From: Glacieibacterium sp965200405
Lineage (GTDB): Bacteria; Pseudomonadota; Alphaproteobacteria; Sphingomonadales; Sphingomonadaceae
DNA: 64,000 bases
Assembly (NCBI RefSeq): GCF_965200405.1
Contig: NZ_OZ241356.1
Span: forward strand, 434,001 to 498,000
Reading direction: 5' to 3'
Positions 32,867 to 41,371 of the stretch are shown in pieces. The notes under the pieces were generated by a model. It was given only the letters and a program-made list of their open reading frames with translations. It searched no databases and had not been told where the DNA came from. Numbering within the stretch: position 1 is the first letter of the stretch; the number at the start of each line of letters is the position of its first letter. The translations under genes were made by a program, and so were the position numbers.

Positions 32867-33318
32867 TGCATCCAGTCCCTTATGTATACGAATTAACCCA
32901 ATCCGCGCTGGAACACCGTCATAAGGCTGTCATGGCCGGCAGGTGTCAAGGCTGGCCGAGCCCAAATGTGTACAGATATGTGATTGTTTACGTTGGTCGC
33001 TTTTCTGCAGCAGAGTGGCTCGTGTTGCATCGGATTGCTGAAGTTCAATTCGGCCGCACTCGAATGGCTCGCGAGTCCGATGCCTTAGCGGCTTCCGCCG
33101 GCGGCAATGGTCACCGCAGGGCACCATCGCTTATTCGTCGCCCAATCGTCATTTAATGTCTCGCGCTGCGCCGCCCTATGGACATGGGCAAAGCTCGCGA
33201 ACAAAGTAACGGCCTGGTTCCATTCCATATGGATCGCAGTTCGTTGAGCGGTTCCCCAGTCACGGGCCCGCTACGAGATCCGGAAATCGATACCGGCATC
33301 CGTGAGGAACGCTAGATT
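32867..33318. other. Divergent intergenic region between leuC-like and LLM oxidoreductase genes
   Basis: 452 bases with no convincing gene; a 113-codon open frame (32815-33156) overlaps leuC antisense and has no recognisable domain. The region is AT-richer in 32880-33000. It contains the GTATAC operator candidate and TGTGTACAGATATGTGAT (32968-32985), resembling the CATATGTG motif. Promoters for both flanking genes must lie here. Confidence 0.5.
32882..32890. promoter_or_regulatory. Candidate GntR operator 3 (ATGTATACG)
   Basis: GTATAC core at 32884-32889 within TTATGTATACG, the same extended sequence as the site at 1854-1863 except for the last base. It is 16 bases before the leuC-like start codon, where a repressor would block transcription. 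Confidence 0.45.
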
Positions 33319-34500
33319 ATGAGTAACACCGTCAAGCTGGAAGACATGCGCTTCGGCAACTTCATCCCGCCGATCCACATGGGCCGGGAGAACCCGACGT
33401 TGTGCATCGAGCGCGACATGCAGGTGATCGAGCATCTCGACCGACTGGGCTTCCAGGAAGCGTGGATCGGCGAACATCACTCCGGAGGCGGCGAACTGAT
33501 CGCGTCGCCAGAGTTGATCATCGCCGTCATGGCCGGGCGCACCCGCTCGATCAAACTGGGCACCGGGGTCAACTCGCTACCGTATCACCACCCGCTGATC
33601 CTCGCGGATCGCTGGATGCAGCTTCATCATATGACGCGCGGCCGCGCCATGTTCGGCAGCGGCCCCGGCTCGCTGCCCTCGGACGCAAAGGCGATGGGCA
33701 TCCCGGTATCGAAGCAGCGCGACCGCATGGAAGAGTCGCTTGCCTGCATCGCCAAGCTGATGCGCGGCGAGACGGTGAGCTACTCCTGCGATTGGTTCGA
33801 GCTGCACGACGCCAGCCTGCAGTTGCGCCCTTATGACAATGTGCCGGTCGAGATGACCACGGCCTGCGTCGTCTCGCCGTCGGGTCCGATGGCGGCGGGC
33901 AAGAACGGTACGAACATGATGACGATGAGTGCCACGGCGCCGGCAGCGCTCAAGGCGGCGTCGGCGAACTGGCAGGTCGCCTGCGATTTCGCCGAAAAGA
34001 ATGGTCACACGATGGACCGGCGCGGCTGGCGCATGGTCGGCCTATGCCATGTCGCTGAAACGCGCGAGCAGGCGCTGAAGGATGTCGAGTATGGCTTGCT
34101 CGATTGGGTCCGATATTTCGACGAGATCGGGACGCTGCCGATGGTGCCGCCCGAAGGCAAGAGCGACCCGATCGGCTATATGATCGAGACCGGCTTCGCT
34201 GTGATCGGCACGCCCGAAGATGCGACCAAGCAGATCCAGATGCTTTGGGACGCGTCGGGCGGCTTCGGCTGCTACCTGATCTGCGACCTGAACTGGGCGC
34301 CGTTCGACGCCAAATTGAAATCTTACGAACTGTTCGCGCGCTACACGATGCCCGTCATCAAGGATATGAACCGCGGTCGGCAATTATCGCATGACCGGAT
34401 CCTGTCGAAGCACGAAGCGTCCGTAATCGAGCAGCGCGCAGCGATGGCAGCGCAGTTCGAGAAGCTCGAAAAGGCCAAGTCGGTATCGACCCAAGCCTGA
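33319..34500 (+). CDS. LLM-class flavin-dependent oxidoreductase (limonene monooxygenase-like)
   Basis: 393 residues of the bacterial luciferase-like TIM-barrel family. Features: 'MRFGNFIPPIH', 'GFQEAWIGEHHSGGGE', 'LGTGVNSLPYHHP', 'RAMFGSGPGSLPSDA'. Length and the tail 'SHDRILSKHEASVIEQR' resemble LimB-type monooxygenases. With reduced flavin from a separate reductase it would insert oxygen into an alkene, ketone or N-heterocycle; no flavin reductase gene is in the window. The ATG at 33319 follows GAGGAA at ten bases. It is divergent from the leuCD-like operon and has no co-transcribed partner. It probably makes the first oxidation of the island's substrate. Confidence 0.88.
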   Translation: MSNTVKLEDMRFGNFIPPIHMGRENPTLCIERDMQVIEHLDRLGFQEAWIGEHHSGGGELIASPELIIAVMAGRTRSIKLGTGVNSLPYHHPLILADRWMQLHHMTRGRAMFGSGPGSLPSDAKAMGIPVSKQRDRMEESLACIAKLMRGETVSYSCDWFELHDASLQLRPYDNVPVEMTTACVVSPSGPMAAGKNGTNMMTMSATAPAALKAASANWQVACDFAEKNGHTMDRRGWRMVGLCHVAETREQALKDVEYGLLDWVRYFDEIGTLPMVPPEGKSDPIGYMIETGFAVIGTPEDATKQIQMLWDASGGFGCYLICDLNWAPFDAKLKSYELFARYTMPVIKDMNRGRQLSHDRILSKHEASVIEQRAAMAAQFEKLEKAKSVSTQA

Positions 34501-34677
34501 CGCCTGCGACAAATTCGGTAAGCTCATCGAACGGCGGACCCGGGCACGTTCGACCGCTATCCATACCCAGGTGCACGCCAGCTGCGCACGGTCGCTATCG
34601 TTGACCAGCCTTGATCGGACAGCCGGTCGCAACGATGTAACCGACGCCAGGAACTGCACCTGCGGGCGGAGACGGAG

Positions 34678-35178
34678 ATGGCGAAGGCCGGCTTTGGCGG
34701 TGGGTGCCATTGGTGCACGGAGGGGGTGTTCCAGGCGTTGCGCGGCGTCACGCAGGTCGACCAGGGCTTTGTCCAGTCCAACGCGCCGGCAGATAATTGG
34801 GCGGAGGGAGTGATTGTCACCTTCGATCCCGCGGTGATCGGGTTGGGCATGCTATCCGAGGTGCATCTGAGGACGCACTCCGCCACCCGGGGCCGCTCAC
34901 CCCGCGGCAAGTATCGCAGCGCGATCTACATCTTCGACGACAGTCAGCAGCACGAGGCCGACCTGGCGATCGCGCGCTATGCGGAAGAAACCGGCAAGGC
35001 GGTGCATACCCTCGTTCTGCCGTTCAGGGGGTTCAAGGCGTCCGACACGCGCTTCCAGAACTATTATGCGACCGACCCAAGCCGGCCGTTCTGTCGCCGC
35101 TACATCGACCCTAAGCTGGACTATATCCGACAGCATTTCCGGGAGGTGGCCCTGCCCGAAGCAGGCGCTAAGACATAG
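34678..35178 (+). CDS. msrA: Peptide methionine sulfoxide reductase MsrA-like
   Basis: 166 residues. The catalytic Cys is in 'FGGGCHWCTEGVFQ', the MsrA motif GGCFWC with Phe replaced by His, and the fold continues with 'VTQVDQGFVQSNAPADNWAEGV' and 'HLRTHSATRGR'. It repairs oxidised methionine using thioredoxin. The region where many MsrA proteins have HQ-x-YL reads 'RFQNYYATDPSRPFCRRYI'. The altered motif and short length put it in a divergent subgroup. It stands alone, 177 bases after the LLM gene. Confidence 0.82.
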   Translation: MAKAGFGGGCHWCTEGVFQALRGVTQVDQGFVQSNAPADNWAEGVIVTFDPAVIGLGMLSEVHLRTHSATRGRSPRGKYRSAIYIFDDSQQHEADLAIARYAEETGKAVHTLVLPFRGFKASDTRFQNYYATDPSRPFCRRYIDPKLDYIRQHFREVALPEAGAKT

Positions 35179-35222
35179 CATCGCGCCGGCGACGGTCGAT
35201 CGCGAGACCAGATCTCGACCGG

Positions 35223-35750
35223 TTACTTCAACCGCAACGTCAACCCCGCAGCGACGAACAGCACGGCGGTGGCAGCTTCGGCGACCCGCTGGTGCAGGCG
35301 ACCGGCCTCGTCCCTGAACCGGCGACCGAGGGGATTGTCGGGGACGATGCCGAGCCCGACCTCGTTACTCACCAGGATGACCGGACACCCGGCTGTGCCC
35401 AGTGCACCGAGCAGATCGTCGCTCGCCCGCTTCATGTCATCACCCGCGAGCAGGATGTTGCTCGTCCATAATGTCAGGCAGTCGACCAGCACTACCTGTC
35501 CGGGCACGGCTTCGCGCGCCAGAGCAGCGGGCAGGTCCAGCGGACAGTCGATGGTTCGCCACGCGGGGCCACGATCGGCTTTGTGACAGGCGATGCGCTC
35601 GGACATCTCCTCGTCGAAGGCCTGTCCGGTCGCCAGGTACGCCAGTCTCGCCCCGGACTTTTCGGCTTGTTGCTCAGCCATTTGCTGCGCCAGCCGGCTT
35701 TTGCCCGACCGCGCGCCGCCAAGCAGAAAAGTAACGCTCTTGTCCGTCAC
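35223..35750 (-). CDS. cobU: Bifunctional adenosylcobinamide kinase/guanylyltransferase
   Basis: 175 residues from GTG 35750, with GGAGG five bases before. P-loop 'LLGGARSGKSRLAQ', the guanylylation region 'ERIACHKADRGPAWRTID' with its His, 'VVLVDCLTLWTSN' and 'VSNEVGLGIVP' are all diagnostic of CobU/CobP. It phosphorylates adenosylcobinamide and attaches GMP, giving AdoCbi-GDP for CobS. It is transcribed away from the riboswitch-controlled B12 operon; its 5' end is about 40 bases from the riboswitch. The longer open frame to 36122 reads antisense through the riboswitch and is rejected. Confidence 0.93.
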   Translation of the reverse strand: MTDKSVTFLLGGARSGKSRLAQQMAEQQAEKSGARLAYLATGQAFDEEMSERIACHKADRGPAWRTIDCPLDLPAALAREAVPGQVVLVDCLTLWTSNILLAGDDMKRASDDLLGALGTAGCPVILVSNEVGLGIVPDNPLGRRFRDEAGRLHQRVAEAATAVLFVAAGLTLRLK

Positions 35751-35792
35751 ACTTGCCTCCGCCGCGTCATCCGCATATCGAGGCGGTGCGAC

Positions 35793-35970
35793 AGGTTCCC
35801 AGAAATGGGAATAATAGGGAACCCGGAAGCGGACATCGTGTCTGTAGACCGGGGCTGTACCCGCAACTGTGACCGGCGAGCGGTCGCTCCATCGTGCCAC
35901 TGGAAACCTTCGCGTTTCCGGGAAGGCGGAGCGGACGTGTCGACCCGGGAGCCAGGAGACCTGCCTGTCG
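35793..35970 (+). promoter_or_regulatory. Cobalamin (B12) riboswitch
   Basis: The leader before btuB has the conserved cobalamin-aptamer parts in order: GGGAACCCGG, the core GGGGCTGTACCCGCAACTGT (around 35853-35872), and the B12 box AGCCAGGAGACCTGCC (35950-35965). Binding of adenosylcobalamin would lower expression of the downstream operon. The expression platform is probably in 35970-36131, near the btuB ribosome site AAGGAGG (36121-36127). The ends are approximate. Confidence 0.92.
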
Positions 35971-36131
35971 CGGTCGGTCCTTTGCGCGGACGTGGTTATC
36001 CGTGCGATCGAGGTTCTCCTCGCGTGACGACATCGAACGGGGTGGCGCGCGTGATGGGTTTCGACCGTTTCACTGGCTACGCAGTCGTGCCTTTGGCGCG
36101 CGTGACCCCTTGTGTTGAACAAGGAGGCACC

Positions 36132-38036
36132 ATGCGCTCGTATTCCGTCGTTTTTCTCGCAGCCGTATCACTCGCGGCCGTCGCTCATGCCGACGAGGCC
36201 GATGACTCCATCGTCGTCACCGCCAACCGCTCGCCGCAGCCGCTCAGCCGCGTCGGCCAATCGATCACCGTCATCGACGCCGCCGAGATCGTCCGCCGCC
36301 AGACCGATGACGTCGCCGCGATCCTGCGCACCGTCCCGGGCGTCACCATCGCCCGTAACGGCGGCGTCGGCACCAGCACCTCGGTGTTCATCCGCGGCGC
36401 CGAGAGCGACCAGACCGTCGCGCTGATCGACGGCGTCAAGCTGAACGACCCGTCGTCACCGGGTGGCGGCTTCAACTTCGGCAATTTGCTGACCGGCAAC
36501 ATCGCCCGCATCGAAGTGCTGCGCGGGGCCCAGTCGGTACTGTGGGGCAGCCAGGCGATCGGCGGCGTCGTCAACATGATCACCACGCCGCCGACCGAGG
36601 AACTGTCCGTCAATGTCCGAGGCGAGTACGGCTATCGCGACACCGGCCAGTTGGTCGGCAACATCTCGGGCAAGGCGGGGCCGCTGTCCGCCAGCGCCGG
36701 GGCCGGCTATTTCCGCACCGACGGCATTTCGTCGTTCAGCGAAGCGCGGGGCGGCAACGAGAAGGACGGCTACCGCAACTTCGGCGCCAACGCCAACCTC
36801 AACCTGGCGCTGAGCGACGCCGTCTCGATCGACGCGCGCGGCTGGTACAGCAACGGCAAGGTCGGCATCGACGGCTTCCCGGCCCCGACCTTTGCCTTCG
36901 GCGACACGCGCGAAGTCTCGCGGACCCGCGAGCTGGTCGGCTACACCGGGCTCAACGTCGCGCTGTTCGACGGACGTTTCCACAACCGCCTGGGCTATGC
37001 CTACACCGACACCAAGCGCCGCAACGAGGACCCGGACAGTACTCCGACCGAGACCTTCGCCTCCAAGGGTCGCAACCAGCGGATCGAGTATCAGGGCGTC
37101 TTCGACATCGCGACGGGCTGGCAGGCGACCGGCGGGCTGGAGCGCGAAACCTCGCACTACACCACCGGCGGCGGGTTCAACACGACGACGCGCGGCCATG
37201 CCCGGCTCAACAGCGTCTATGGCCAGCTGCTCGCCACGCCGATCGACAATTTGACCCTGACCGGCGGCGTCCGCCATGACGACCACGACCGCTTCGGCGG
37301 CGCGACGACCTGGGCGACCAGCGGCGTCTACACGCCGGGCGGCAAGGGCACGACGATCCGCGCCAGCTACAGCGAGGGCTTCAAGGCACCGTCGCTGTAT
37401 CAATTGCAGAGCGAGTACGGCAATCAGCTGCTCCGTCCCGAGCGCTCCAGGGGCTGGGACGCCGGGGTCACGCAGCGCCTCGTCGACGACCGCATCGAGG
37501 CGAGCGCCACCTATTTCCGGCGCAACTCGCGCGACCTGATCAACTTCATCTCGTGCTTCACGCCGCTGACCGGGATCTGCACGGGCCGCCCGTTCGGCAC
37601 CTACGACAACGTCGCGCGGGCGCGGGCGGAAGGCGTCGAGCTGGGCCTGACACTGCGCCCGGTCGATGCGCTGCGGCTCCAGGCCAACTACACCTACACG
37701 GATTCGCGCAACCGCTCGCCGGGCAACGCCAATTTCGACAAGCAGTTGATCCGGCGCCCGAAGAACAGCGCCAGCACGTTGGTCGATTACAGCTGGCCGT
37801 TCGGGCTGGAGACCGGTGCGACGGTGACCATGGTCGGTGCCAGCTTCGATACCGCCAACAACAGCCGCCGCGTCCAGGGCTATGTGCTCACCGACATCCG
37901 CGCCTCGCTGCCGGTCGGCAAGAACATCGAGGTCTTCGGCCGCGTCGAGAATTTGTTCGACGAGAAGTACGAGACGATCTTCCGCTACGGCACGCCGGGA
38001 CGCGCCGCCTATGTCGGTGCGCGGTTGCACATCTGA
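36132..38036 (+). CDS. btuB: TonB-dependent vitamin B12 receptor BtuB
   Basis: 634 residues from ATG 36132, preceded by a perfect AAGGAGG. Signal peptide 'VVFLAAVSLAAVAHAD', TonB box 'DDSIVVTANR', plug with 'FIRGAESDQTVALIDGVK' and 'IARIEVLRGAQSVLWGSQAI', and a barrel ending 'AAYVGARLHI', as in BtuB. The riboswitch and the ten following cobalamin genes make B12 or cobinamide the ligand. It is first in an operon in which nearly all genes overlap. Its stop shares a base with the next start (TGATG). Confidence 0.95.
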   Translation: MRSYSVVFLAAVSLAAVAHADEADDSIVVTANRSPQPLSRVGQSITVIDAAEIVRRQTDDVAAILRTVPGVTIARNGGVGTSTSVFIRGAESDQTVALIDGVKLNDPSSPGGGFNFGNLLTGNIARIEVLRGAQSVLWGSQAIGGVVNMITTPPTEELSVNVRGEYGYRDTGQLVGNISGKAGPLSASAGAGYFRTDGISSFSEARGGNEKDGYRNFGANANLNLALSDAVSIDARGWYSNGKVGIDGFPAPTFAFGDTREVSRTRELVGYTGLNVALFDGRFHNRLGYAYTDTKRRNEDPDSTPTETFASKGRNQRIEYQGVFDIATGWQATGGLERETSHYTTGGGFNTTTRGHARLNSVYGQLLATPIDNLTLTGGVRHDDHDRFGGATTWATSGVYTPGGKGTTIRASYSEGFKAPSLYQLQSEYGNQLLRPERSRGWDAGVTQRLVDDRIEASATYFRRNSRDLINFISCFTPLTGICTGRPFGTYDNVARARAEGVELGLTLRPVDALRLQANYTYTDSRNRSPGNANFDKQLIRRPKNSASTLVDYSWPFGLETGATVTMVGASFDTANNSRRVQGYVLTDIRASLPVGKNIEVFGRVENLFDEKYETIFRYGTPGRAAYVGARLHI

Positions 38037-39025
38037 TGCCGGCAGCGCGCGCCTCGGTCGCGGAGTTCGCCGTTCACGGTGGGCGTCTCGACCTGGCGCG
38101 CGCGGTCTACGGCGGCGACGACTGGCTCGACCTGTCGACCGGGATCAGTCCCTGGGCCTATCCGGCGCGGGTCGAGCCGTTGGCGTGCACCGCGCTGCCA
38201 GGTCCGGAGGCACTTGCCGGGCTCGAGGCTGCGGCGGCGGCGACGATCGGCCATGACCCCGCCGCGACGGTCGCAGTACCCGGCAGCGACATCGGCCTGC
38301 GGCTGCTGGCCACTGTGATCGGCGCGGCGCGGGTCGCGGTCGTCGGTCCAGGCTATTCAGGCCATGTCGCGATGTGGGATGGGGCGACGGTCACGACGAT
38401 CGGCGCCGGCGAGATCGCGGCGGCAGCCGAGACCTGTGACGCGGTGATCCTGGCGCGGCCCAACAATCCCGATGGGAACGTCGTCGATGCGGTGGTCCTG
38501 GCGGCAGCAGCGGCCAGCCTCGCCGGACGCGGCGGCTGGCTGATCGTCGACGAGGCGTTCGTCGACGCGACCCCCGAGGTCGCGCTGGCGCCGCAACCCG
38601 GGCTGATCGTCCTGCGCTCGTTCGGCAAGTTCTTCGGGCTCGCCGGACTGCGGCTCGGTTTCGTCGTCGCCCCGCCGGGCATCGTCGCGGCCCTGCGCCG
38701 GCGCCTGGGGGACTGGCCGATTTCCGGTCCGGCGATCGTCGTCGGCACCGCTGCCTACCGTGACATCGACTGGCAGGCCGGGCAGCGCCTGCGGCTGACA
38801 AGCGCGAAGACGCACCTCGACGGCTTGCTGCAGGCTGCCGGGTTCACGATCGCCGGCGGGACGATGTTGTTCCGGCTCGTCGATACCCCCGACGCCGGTG
38901 CCGTGTTCGAGCATCTTGCAGGACACGCTATCCTGACCCGCCCGTTAACCGCCAACCCGCGCCGTCTGCGGATCGGACTGCCTGCCGACTGGACCAGGCT
39001 CACTCATGCGTTGAGGCAATCATGA
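38036..39025 (+). CDS. cobC: Threonine-phosphate decarboxylase (CobC/CobD type)
   Basis: 329 residues, fold type I PLP enzyme. 'LARPNNPDGN' and the PLP-Lys motif 'LRSFGKFFGLAGLRLGF' identify a histidinol-phosphate-aminotransferase-like decarboxylase that makes (R)-1-aminopropan-2-ol phosphate, the linker of the nucleotide loop (CobC in alphaproteobacterial naming, CobD in Salmonella). The frame is open upstream inside btuB, but ATG 38036 begins the domain. It supplies CobD (CbiB, 42132), which attaches the linker. Confidence 0.9.
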   Translation: MPAARASVAEFAVHGGRLDLARAVYGGDDWLDLSTGISPWAYPARVEPLACTALPGPEALAGLEAAAAATIGHDPAATVAVPGSDIGLRLLATVIGAARVAVVGPGYSGHVAMWDGATVTTIGAGEIAAAAETCDAVILARPNNPDGNVVDAVVLAAAAASLAGRGGWLIVDEAFVDATPEVALAPQPGLIVLRSFGKFFGLAGLRLGFVVAPPGIVAALRRRLGDWPISGPAIVVGTAAYRDIDWQAGQRLRLTSAKTHLDGLLQAAGFTIAGGTMLFRLVDTPDAGAVFEHLAGHAILTRPLTANPRRLRIGLPADWTRLTHALRQS

Positions 39026-39633
39026 CCGAGACAGAAGACGATTTCGCCCGGCACAACGCCCGGATGCTGCGCGTCCAGGCGGCGCGCGAGCGGATCCAGG
39101 CGCGGCATACGCTGGAGCGCGGACTGCTCATCGTCCACACCGGCAACGGCAAGGGCAAGTCGTCCTCCGCCTTCGGCATGGCGATCCGCAGCCTCGGCTG
39201 GGGCATGAAGGTCGGCATCGTTCAGTATGTGAAGGGCTCGTGGGAGACCGGCGAGAAGAACTTCTTCCAGTCGCAGCCCGACCTGCTGACCTTCGAAGTC
39301 ATGGGCGAGGGCTTCACCTGGGACACGCAGGACCGCGCTCGCGATATTGCTGCCGCCCGCGCCGCCTGGGAACGGTCGAAGGAGCTGATCCTCGACCCCG
39401 CCTATGACTTCGTCATCCTCGACGAATTGAACATCGTCCTGCGCCACGACACGCTGCCGATCGCCGAGATCGTCGAGTTCCTGAGCGCCCGCCCGTTGAC
39501 CAAGCACATCTGCATCACCGGGCGGAATGCAAAGCCGGAGCTGATCGAAATCGCCGACCTCGTCACCGAGTTCGAGGAGGTCAAGCACCCCTTCAAGGCC
39601 GGCTTCAAGGCACAGAAGGGCGTCGAATATTGA
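39022..39633 (+). CDS. cobO: Corrinoid adenosyltransferase CobO/BtuR
   Basis: 203 residues. P-loop 'HTGNGKGKSSSAFGMA', 'VQYVKGSWETGEKNFF', 'DFVILDELNIVL' and 'TEFEEVKHPFKAG' are typical of the CobA/CobO/BtuR family, which transfers the adenosyl group of ATP to Co(I) corrinoid. It starts in an ATGA overlap with cobC. It readies imported corrinoids for conversion to coenzyme B12. Confidence 0.95.
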   Translation: MTETEDDFARHNARMLRVQAARERIQARHTLERGLLIVHTGNGKGKSSSAFGMAIRSLGWGMKVGIVQYVKGSWETGEKNFFQSQPDLLTFEVMGEGFTWDTQDRARDIAAARAAWERSKELILDPAYDFVILDELNIVLRHDTLPIAEIVEFLSARPLTKHICITGRNAKPELIEIADLVTEFEEVKHPFKAGFKAQKGVEY

Positions 39634-40403
39634 TCGCCATGATCGCCCTGGCGCTGGCCGCGCCGCGTATCGTGTCGATCAACCCGTGCGTCGATGCGGT
39701 GCTGATGGAGGTCGCCGACGCCCGTGAGATCGCCGGTATCAGCCATTATTCGCAGAACCCGCGCGCCACCTCGATCGACCTGGCGCTCGCCACGCGCTTC
39801 AAGGCGACGTCCGGCACTGCAGAGGAAGTCGTCGCGCTGGCCCCCGACCTGGTCATCGCCGGCGCGCATGTCGCGCCCTCGACCATCGCCGCGCTGCGCC
39901 GCATGAACATCAAGCTGATCCAGCTGCCCGTCCCCGACAGCATCGCCGAGAGCAACGCCCAGATCCTGACCATCGCCGCCGCCGCCGGGCACCCGGAGCG
40001 CGGCACCCGCCTCGTCGCCCGCATCGACGCCGCCGTGCGCAGCGCCAGCACCGCGAGCCCGGCGATCCCGGCGCTGATCTGGCAAGGCGGCGGACTGGTG
40101 CCGGGCACGGCGACCCTCGCCGACGAGCTGCTGCGGGTCAGCGGCTTCCACAATCTCAGCAGCGACTACGGCCTGAAGCGTTGGGACGTGCTGCCGCTCG
40201 AATATCTGGTGGCGAAGCCGCCGCGGGTGCTGTTCACTGTTGGCGACATCGGCCACGACGACCGCATGCTGGGACACCCCGTGCTCCAGTCGCTGAGCCG
40301 GCGCATCGCCGTCCGCAGCTATTCCGAACGCCTGCTTCACTGTGGCGGCCCGACGATCATCGACGCGGTCGGGCGTCTCGCCGCCGTGCGGAAGTCGCTA
40401 TGA
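39630..40403 (+). CDS. btuF: Cobalamin ABC transporter substrate-binding protein BtuF-like
   Basis: 257 residues of the helical-backbone metal/corrinoid-receptor family: 'PRIVSINPCVDAVLMEVAD', 'EEVVALAPDLVIAG', 'VLFTVGDIGHDDRM'. The N-terminus is very short (MIAMIALALAAPRIVS), giving only a minimal leader and no lipobox, unlike most periplasmic binding proteins. Start TTG 39630 forms a TTGA overlap with cobO; ATG 39639 is also possible. It would hand corrinoid to BtuCD, encoded directly downstream. Confidence 0.85.
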   Translation: MIAMIALALAAPRIVSINPCVDAVLMEVADAREIAGISHYSQNPRATSIDLALATRFKATSGTAEEVVALAPDLVIAGAHVAPSTIAALRRMNIKLIQLPVPDSIAESNAQILTIAAAAGHPERGTRLVARIDAAVRSASTASPAIPALIWQGGGLVPGTATLADELLRVSGFHNLSSDYGLKRWDVLPLEYLVAKPPRVLFTVGDIGHDDRMLGHPVLQSLSRRIAVRSYSERLLHCGGPTIIDAVGRLAAVRKSL

Positions 40404-41371
40404 GCCGCGCCGCTCGCTTCAACATCCTGCTGGCGGTGGCGCTGGTCGCGGCGATGCTGCTGTCGCTGATATCCGGCAAGGTCTGGCTGCCGTGGAGCGC
40501 CTGGCACGCCACCGACCCGCGCTGGCTGATCATCTTCGAGTTGCGGATGCCGCGCACCGTGCTGGGCGCGGCGGTCGGTGCGGCGCTCGGCCTGTCGGGT
40601 GCGGCGATGCAGGGCTATCTTCGCAACCCGCTCGCCGATCCCGGGCTGTTCGGCGTGTCGGCCGGGGCGGCGCTGGGTGCGGTGCTGTCGCTGTTCTTCG
40701 GCTATACCGCGTCGGCGCTGCTGCTGCCGGCATTCGCGCTGACCGGCGCGGCGGTGGCGATGGCGCTGCTGGCCTTGCTGGCGGGGCGATCGGGCAGCCT
40801 GATCGTCTTCACGCTGTCAGGCGTGATCCTGTCGAGCGTCGCCGGGTCGATGACGGCGCTGGCGATCAGCCTTGCACCGACGCCGTTCGCGACCTCGCAG
40901 ATCGTCACCTGGCTGATGGGCGCGCTGACTGATCGCAGCTGGGACGATGTCTGGATCGCACTGCCGATCATCACGCTCGGGGCGGTGCTGCTCGGCCTGA
41001 CCGCGCGGTCGCTCGACGCGCTGACGCTGGGCGAGGCGGCCGCACGCTCGATGGGTGTCGATCCGCGCCTGCTGCAATGGCTGATCGTCACCGGCGTCGG
41101 GCTGTGCGTCGGTGCCTCGGTCGCCGCAGCGGGGATCATCGGCTTCGTCGGGCTGATGGTGCCGCACCTCGTTCGGCCGTTCGCCGGGCACCGGCCCTCG
41201 GCGGTACTGCTGCCCTCCGCTATCGGCGGCGCCCTGCTGCTGGTGCTGGCCGACAGCCTCGTCCGCCTCGCGCCGACGGTCAGCGAGCTTCGCCTCGGCA
41301 TCGCCATGTCGATGCTCGGCGGGCCGTTCTTCCTCGTCCTGCTGCTCCGGATGCGGAGGAAGCTGGCATGA
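40400..41371 (+). CDS. btuC: Cobalamin ABC transporter permease BtuC (FecCD family)
   Basis: 323 residues with about ten membrane helices. 'RMPRTVLGAAVGAALGLSGA' and 'MQGYLRNPLADPGLFGVSAG' are the FecCD/BtuC signature; 'GIIGFVGLMVPHLVR' is the conserved cytoplasmic loop that contacts the ATPase. Starts in an ATGA overlap with btuF and ends overlapping btuD. It forms the inner-membrane channel for B12. Confidence 0.94.
   Translation: MSRAARFNILLAVALVAAMLLSLISGKVWLPWSAWHATDPRWLIIFELRMPRTVLGAAVGAALGLSGAAMQGYLRNPLADPGLFGVSAGAALGAVLSLFFGYTASALLLPAFALTGAAVAMALLALLAGRSGSLIVFTLSGVILSSVAGSMTALAISLAPTPFATSQIVTWLMGALTDRSWDDVWIALPIITLGAVLLGLTARSLDALTLGEAAARSMGVDPRLLQWLIVTGVGLCVGASVAAAGIIGFVGLMVPHLVRPFAGHRPSAVLLPSAIGGALLLVLADSLVRLAPTVSELRLGIAMSMLGGPFFLVLLLRMRRKLA

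Noticed and set aside
32815..33156. 113-codon plus-strand frame overlapping the leuC-like 5' end
   Set aside because: No domain, no ribosome site, and it runs through the promoter region.
36456..38030. 524-codon minus-strand frame opposite btuB
   Set aside because: Shadow frame; btuB has a riboswitch, ribosome site and signal peptide.
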